A DNA stretch of 64,000 nucleotides from contig NZ_JAQNDO010000001.1 in assembly GCF_028369105.1 (NCBI RefSeq), positions 1 to 64,000 on the forward strand, given 5' to 3'. The stretch is from Polyangium mundeleinium. Its GTDB lineage: Bacteria > Myxococcota_A > Polyangia > Polyangiales > Polyangiaceae. A program made the translations under genes and the position numbers. The notes beneath the pieces are model-generated. The model was given only the letters and a program-made list of their open reading frames with translations. It made no database searches and was not told the origin of the DNA. Below, in pieces: positions 60,568 through 64,000 of this stretch (positions are counted from its first letter, which is position 1; each line of letters starts with the position of its first letter).

Positions 60568-61329
60568 TCAAGGTTCGGCTTCGTGGGCGAAGCCGAGCGC
60601 GCGGACGCGCTCCATCGCGCGGGCGAGGCCTTCGGGGCTGACGGGGCCGTCGGCGAGGGCATTGCCACCTCGGATGATTCGCTCGCCGGCGATCTCCACG
60701 AGCGAGACGGTCTTCGTCTCGCCCGGCTCGAAGCGCACGGCCGTGCCCGCCGGGATGTCGAGCCGCCGGCCATAGGCCTTCTCGCGGTCGAAGCGCAGGT
60801 ACGGGTTCGCCTCGATGAAATGGTAGTGGCTGCCCACCTGGATCGGGCGGTCGGCCAGGTTCGTGACGCGGAGCGAGATCGACGAGCGGCCTTCGTTGAG
60901 CACGAGCGTCCCCTCCGCAGGCAGAATTTCCCCCGGCGTGGGCCCGCTCGGCGCTTCGGCGAAGAGCGAACGATCGGGCACGGGGAGGAAGCTCCCGTAA
61001 AGGGCGAGGCCGAGATCGCCGTGCTCGGCCGCAATGGGGTGGTGGACCGTGACGAGCTTCGTTCCATCGGGGAACGTGCCCTCGACCTGCACTTCGGTCA
61101 CGAGCTCCGGCACGCCCTCCAGGACCTGATTGCGTCCGAGCAGCTTGCGCCCGAGGTCCATGAGCTCCTCGACGCGCCGCCCATCCCGAATGAATTCGAG
61201 GAGCTGCGTGGCGATGAGCGCGATGCTCTCCGGCACGTTGAGCCGCACGCCGCGGGCGAGGCGCTTCTGCGCCAGAAAGCCGGCATTATGAAGAAGCAGC
61301 TTGTCGAGCTCGCGAGGAGAGAGATGCAT
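60568..61329 (-). CDS. ureAB: Fused urease gamma-beta subunit
   Basis: A 253-aa protein. Residues 1-100 are a full gamma subunit ([59 protein letters not shown]). Residues of about 125-235 are a beta subunit ([55 protein letters not shown]). The two are joined by a linker of about 25 residues. Fused gamma-beta subunits are known in Helicobacter and some actinobacteria and imply a two-subunit enzyme. It follows ureD by 76 bases. Confidence 0.95.
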   Translation of the reverse strand: MHLSPRELDKLLLHNAGFLAQKRLARGVRLNVPESIALIATQLLEFIRDGRRVEELMDLGRKLLGRNQVLEGVPELVTEVQVEGTFPDGTKLVTVHHPIAAEHGDLGLALYGSFLPVPDRSLFAEAPSGPTPGEILPAEGTLVLNEGRSSISLRVTNLADRPIQVGSHYHFIEANPYLRFDREKAYGRRLDIPAGTAVRFEPGETKTVSLVEIAGERIIRGGNALADGPVSPEGLARAMERVRALGFAHEAEP

Positions 61330-61405
61330 GGCCTCACCGGGAGCCCCCCGCCCAACTCTCGATTACACCACATCGACGCGCCGCGTCAAGTTTGTTTTTC
61401 GGGCG

Positions 61406-62266
61406 CTACCATTTTCTCGCCCAGGGATCGTCACCGAGGAGCGAGGCGAGGAAAGCGAGGGAAGTGCGGAGGAAGGCCGCGACGGCTTCCGGCTCCTCGC
61501 CCGCCACGCGCAGCACGGCGCCTCCGGGGATGGCGCTCGTGGTCGCGAGCAGGGGGTTTCGTGCGTGATCCGGGGAGCGGAGGGGCGTACGCGTGAGGGA
61601 TTCGACGAGGGCGGCCGCGGCCGTCTCGACCTGCGGGCCGACGAGGACGGCCGTCGCGAACGCATCGAACCGCCCCATACGTTCGGCAATGGTGGATTCG
61701 GCGGTATTTTCGAGCGTGAGCGCATCGAGCACGAGAAGGCGGTTCTCCTGGACGACCTCGGTGACGGTCCGGTACGAGGTGAATGCATACCGCTCGCCGC
61801 GCGCCGCGCGGCCCGAGACGAGGCCATCGACGAGGACGAGGGAGGCGCCGGGCGCGAGCTCGACCCGCTGGCGCTGCTGGTAGACGGCGCCGGCAAAAGG
61901 ACAAACCGGATCCGGGAGCAGGGCAAAAAGGGCGCCCTCGTCGACCGTCGCCGACAAGGTTTGGCAAGCCAATTGTCCGAGTTCGCTTTTGTAGACCTTC
62001 GTGGAGGCCTGCGTGGCGCAAAGCGCCGCCGCGCCGGGGCCGACGCGGACCTCGAGGTCGATGGAGTCGCCCGCGAGCAAGCCGCCGCCGAAGGTCGCCG
62101 CATACGCCCACGCGGATGCGCCGCGCGGGCGCGGGACGAGGAGCTTGAGCGGCGCGGACGCGCGCGCGCTGAGGACCGTGGACGCGGAGGCGACGCGCTC
62201 GACGACGATCGATCCGGCACCAGGCACGGTGGCAGAGGCAGGCGGTATGGATCCGGGCCGGTGCAT
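61406..62266 (-). CDS. ureD: Urease accessory protein UreD
   Basis: A 286-aa protein from ATG 62266, typical in length. UreD features include LLVPRPRGASAWAYAATFGGG, LLAGDSIDLEVRVGPGA, ATQASTKVYKS and LFALLPDPVCPFAGAVY. It is the scaffold that binds UreF and UreG on the apo-enzyme. It is the first gene of the operon; the 157-base region between it and the divergent HEAT-like gene should hold the operon promoter, though no distinct box is seen. Confidence 0.93.
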   Translation of the reverse strand: MHRPGSIPPASATVPGAGSIVVERVASASTVLSARASAPLKLLVPRPRGASAWAYAATFGGGLLAGDSIDLEVRVGPGAAALCATQASTKVYKSELGQLACQTLSATVDEGALFALLPDPVCPFAGAVYQQRQRVELAPGASLVLVDGLVSGRAARGERYAFTSYRTVTEVVQENRLLVLDALTLENTAESTIAERMGRFDAFATAVLVGPQVETAAAALVESLTRTPLRSPDHARNPLLATTSAIPGGAVLRVAGEEPEAVAAFLRTSLAFLASLLGDDPWARKW

Positions 62267-62423
62267 GGCGAGGGGACAACGATTGCACCGCGAGAGGGAG
62301 CGGGCGTCAAGGCGGATTGCGGACGCGTACAGAGCCAGACGATTGCCGCACCTCGTCATCTTCTGGCGACGGGATTGACGTCCCGGGCGTGACCTGTACC
62401 ATCGGCGCTCGGAGGCGATTCTC

Positions 62424-62972
62424 ATGCAGGCGAGGCGGCTTCTGCTCAAGGACGGGGTACAAACGGAGGCGGTCCGGCAGTTCGCCGCGGGAAACTGGTT
62501 CCTGTGGAACCGGATCGAGCCGCTCGACCATCAGCCGCTCGTCTACGAGTGGGCCACGCCCGCGAGCGATTGCCGCATCCGATACGTGGACGATCATCGG
62601 CTCGGGCTCAAGTGGTTCGACGTGGAAGGGCCGCGGTGCGAGGCCACGCTCGAGGTGATCCGGCGGAGCCTCCCGGTGTACGAGCGCGCCGAGATCCTCA
62701 CGCTTTGCAGCGAAGCGCGGACCGAGGCCGAGGGAATCTGGGCGGCCTACAAGCTCGCGGTGACGGCCGGGCCCACGTTTGATGCGGAGCTCTTCGGCTG
62801 CTTCGGGGATCTCGCGAATCACCGCGACGCAGGCGTGCGCCGGGCGGCGATTTACGCGATGGAGCAGGCGTGCTGGCGCGAATTCGCGGGGATCGCCGAG
62901 CCGATGGCGGAGGACGATCCAAACGAAGACGTGCGGGCGCGGGCCGCGGCGCTCGTGCGGGTCTTGCAATGA
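62424..62972 (+). CDS. HEAT-repeat-like protein of unknown function
   Basis: A 182-aa cytosolic protein. The first 85 residues contain many Trp, Arg and Glu residues (NWFLWNRIEPLDHQPLVYEW). The C-terminal half has helical pairs resembling HEAT repeats (LFGCFGDLANHRDAGVRRAA, then DPNEDVRARAAALVRVL). No catalytic motif is seen. It is co-translated with the next gene through an ATGA overlap. Confidence 0.65.
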   Translation: MQARRLLLKDGVQTEAVRQFAAGNWFLWNRIEPLDHQPLVYEWATPASDCRIRYVDDHRLGLKWFDVEGPRCEATLEVIRRSLPVYERAEILTLCSEARTEAEGIWAAYKLAVTAGPTFDAELFGCFGDLANHRDAGVRRAAIYAMEQACWREFAGIAEPMAEDDPNEDVRARAAALVRVLQ

Positions 62973-64000
62973 AGCGTGTCGCGTCCCTCGGGGTCTTGCT
63001 CGCGCTCGCGGCGGGTTGCGCCGCGCCGAGGGCTCCGTCCGCGCCCGAGGTGGTTGTCGTGATGAACGGCATCGGGAGCGGCGAGATGAAGATCTCCATG
63101 TTGAAGGAGGGGTGCGGGCTCGATTGTCTAGACGTCATGGGGAAAGGCGCGGCGGTGCGGATCGTTGGGCACCCGCATCCAGGGTCGCGCTTCGATGGTT
63201 TTTCCGGGCCATGCACCGGGCGAATGCCGTGTGTCCTGCCGTTCGATCGGCTGCGCTGGGTCGCGGCGTCGTTCAGCGACGCGGCCGCGCGGTACGATCG
63301 GACGCTCGGCGACGGCCATGTCATGGCCTCGTCGCCGCGCGCGGTCGCGCTCGACAAGGGCGGGGGCGTGGCCGTGGCGGGGGCGGGAGATGCCTGGCTC
63401 GGGCGATTCGATCGTGAGGGGCAAAAGGCATGGGACTTGGTCGGGGAGGACATGATGGCAAAGGCCGTCGTGTTCGACGCGGCGTCCGATATCGTCGCCG
63501 TCGGGCTGAAAGGGAAGGGATTCCGCGCCCGCATCGAGAAACGCGGGGCGTCGGGGGGGCCCTTGTGGGCGCTCGATTTCGGAGGCGAATCGGTGGCGAC
63601 GGATGTCGCGGTGGATGCAGCCGGCGACATCTTCGTCGCGGGGACGTTCGCGGGGGTCTTGAAGGCAGGAAACCAGACGCTCAAAAGCGCTGGCGGGCAC
63701 GACGTGTTCGTCGTACGCATTTCACCCGAGGGCAAGCCGATCGAAGCGCTTCGGCTGGGAGGCCCGACCGATGAGCGCGCGCCTCGCATTGCGACGGACG
63801 GGTCGTCGGCGGTCCACGTCGCGTACGTCGCGGGCGGGGTCGACGCGGATTCGGGCGCGGCACGGGTCGTCTCGTTCGCGCCGTTCGGGCGGCAGGCGTG
63901 GGAGGCGCCGATCGAAGGAAAGGCGTGTGTCGACGTGCTCCGGACGACGACGGGCGGCGAGCTCGTCGTGGGCGGTCGATTCGTCGGCGGGATCAAGCTC
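62969..64000 (+). CDS. Lipoprotein with propeller-type (SBBP-like) repeats, runs off the right edge
   Basis: The first 344 codons are visible and open throughout. The start ATG overlaps the preceding stop (ATGA at 62969-62972). The signal has a lipobox (LALAAGC). A domain with cysteine pairs (GCGLDCLDVMG, GPCTGRMPC) precedes SBBP-like blades (DAAGDIFVAGTFAGVLKAG, GGHDVFVVRISPEGKPI). It is probably a surface-exposed propeller protein. The C terminus is outside the window. Confidence 0.75.
   Translation, partial: MKRVASLGVLLALAAGCAAPRAPSAPEVVVVMNGIGSGEMKISMLKEGCGLDCLDVMGKGAAVRIVGHPHPGSRFDGFSGPCTGRMPCVLPFDRLRWVAASFSDAAARYDRTLGDGHVMASSPRAVALDKGGGVAVAGAGDAWLGRFDREGQKAWDLVGEDMMAKAVVFDAASDIVAVGLKGKGFRARIEKRGASGGPLWALDFGGESVATDVAVDAAGDIFVAGTFAGVLKAGNQTLKSAGGHDVFVVRISPEGKPIEALRLGGPTDERAPRIATDGSSAVHVAYVAGGVDADSGAARVVSFAPFGRQAWEAPIEGKACVDVLRTTTGGELVVGGRFVGGIKL

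Noticed and set aside
58620-60641. Plus-strand 673-codon open frame over ureC
   Set aside because: ureC is certain on the minus strand; the plus frame is an Arg/Ala/Asp-rich shadow with no recognisable domain.

Overview
The window is GC-rich, densely coded bacterial DNA that looks like a myxobacterium of the Polyangiales (Polyangium/Sorangium type). This is inferred from content rather than a marker gene: many lipoproteins with Gly/Ser-rich linkers and myxococcal cysteine-rich CGDG...GE.CDDGN repeats, Ser/Thr kinases fused to WD40 or response-regulator domains, tandem FHA proteins, hybrid histidine kinases, and GTG starts.

Layout. 1-5.4 kb: a minus-strand operon for a two-haem MauG/cytochrome-c-peroxidase-like lipoprotein and two small exported proteins, divergent from a Cys-rich lipoprotein and a Gly-rich cupredoxin. 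5.5-8 kb: an RsbR-like PAS-STAS protein coupled to an unknown protein. 8-11.4 kb: an NYN/OST-HTH protein (frameshifted) and a carotenoid oxygenase. 11.5-21.2 kb: an FG-GAP lipoprotein, a large hybrid histidine kinase (frameshifted), a SIMPL lipoprotein, and nfeD-floA. 21.2-32.9 kb: a WD40 kinase, a fatty acid hydroxylase, small exported proteins, PEP carboxylase and TerC. 32.9-43.1 kb: SRP RNA, purD, two FHA paralogues, a DciA-like protein, tRNA-Leu(CAA), a DUF362 protein, a kinase-receiver-cyclase fusion and an ABC-F ATPase. 43.1-49.4 kb: exported proteins including a PLD-family lipoprotein and a vWA protein. 49.4-57.4 kb: a Ro60 (TROVE) gene, a two-component system, an intradiol dioxygenase-like protein, a DUF308 protein, two decayed or mis-assembled genes, an acetyltransferase and a non-coding RNA cluster. 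57.4-62.3 kb: a urease operon ureD-ureAB-ureC-ureF-ureG without ureE. The right edge holds a HEAT-like protein coupled to a truncated lipoprotein.

The most interesting system is a dispersed Ro60/non-coding RNA regulon. Two loci 6 kb apart, both on the minus strand, share three things. Each has a -24/-12 (sigma-54) promoter, TGGCACG-N4-CTGC. Each has an inverted repeat, GGATAA...TTATCC, placed the same distance upstream. Each has a structured RNA hairpin with identical sequence blocks. One locus transcribes hairpin A and then the Ro60 gene. The other transcribes a tRNA-like RNA, hairpin B and a second tRNA-like RNA. The tRNA-like RNAs have complete acceptor, D and T arms, but the anticodon arm is replaced by a long arm carrying the same CAGTGA/TTCT internal loop as the hairpins, in circularly permuted order. 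This fits a set of bacterial Y RNAs, including tRNA mimics, co-induced with Ro60.

Six genes carry apparent single-base frameshifts (hybrid kinase, NYN protein, terC, a Cys-rich protein with three shifts, a LuxR fragment). Most lie in or beside homopolymers, so base-calling error should be excluded before calling them pseudogenes.
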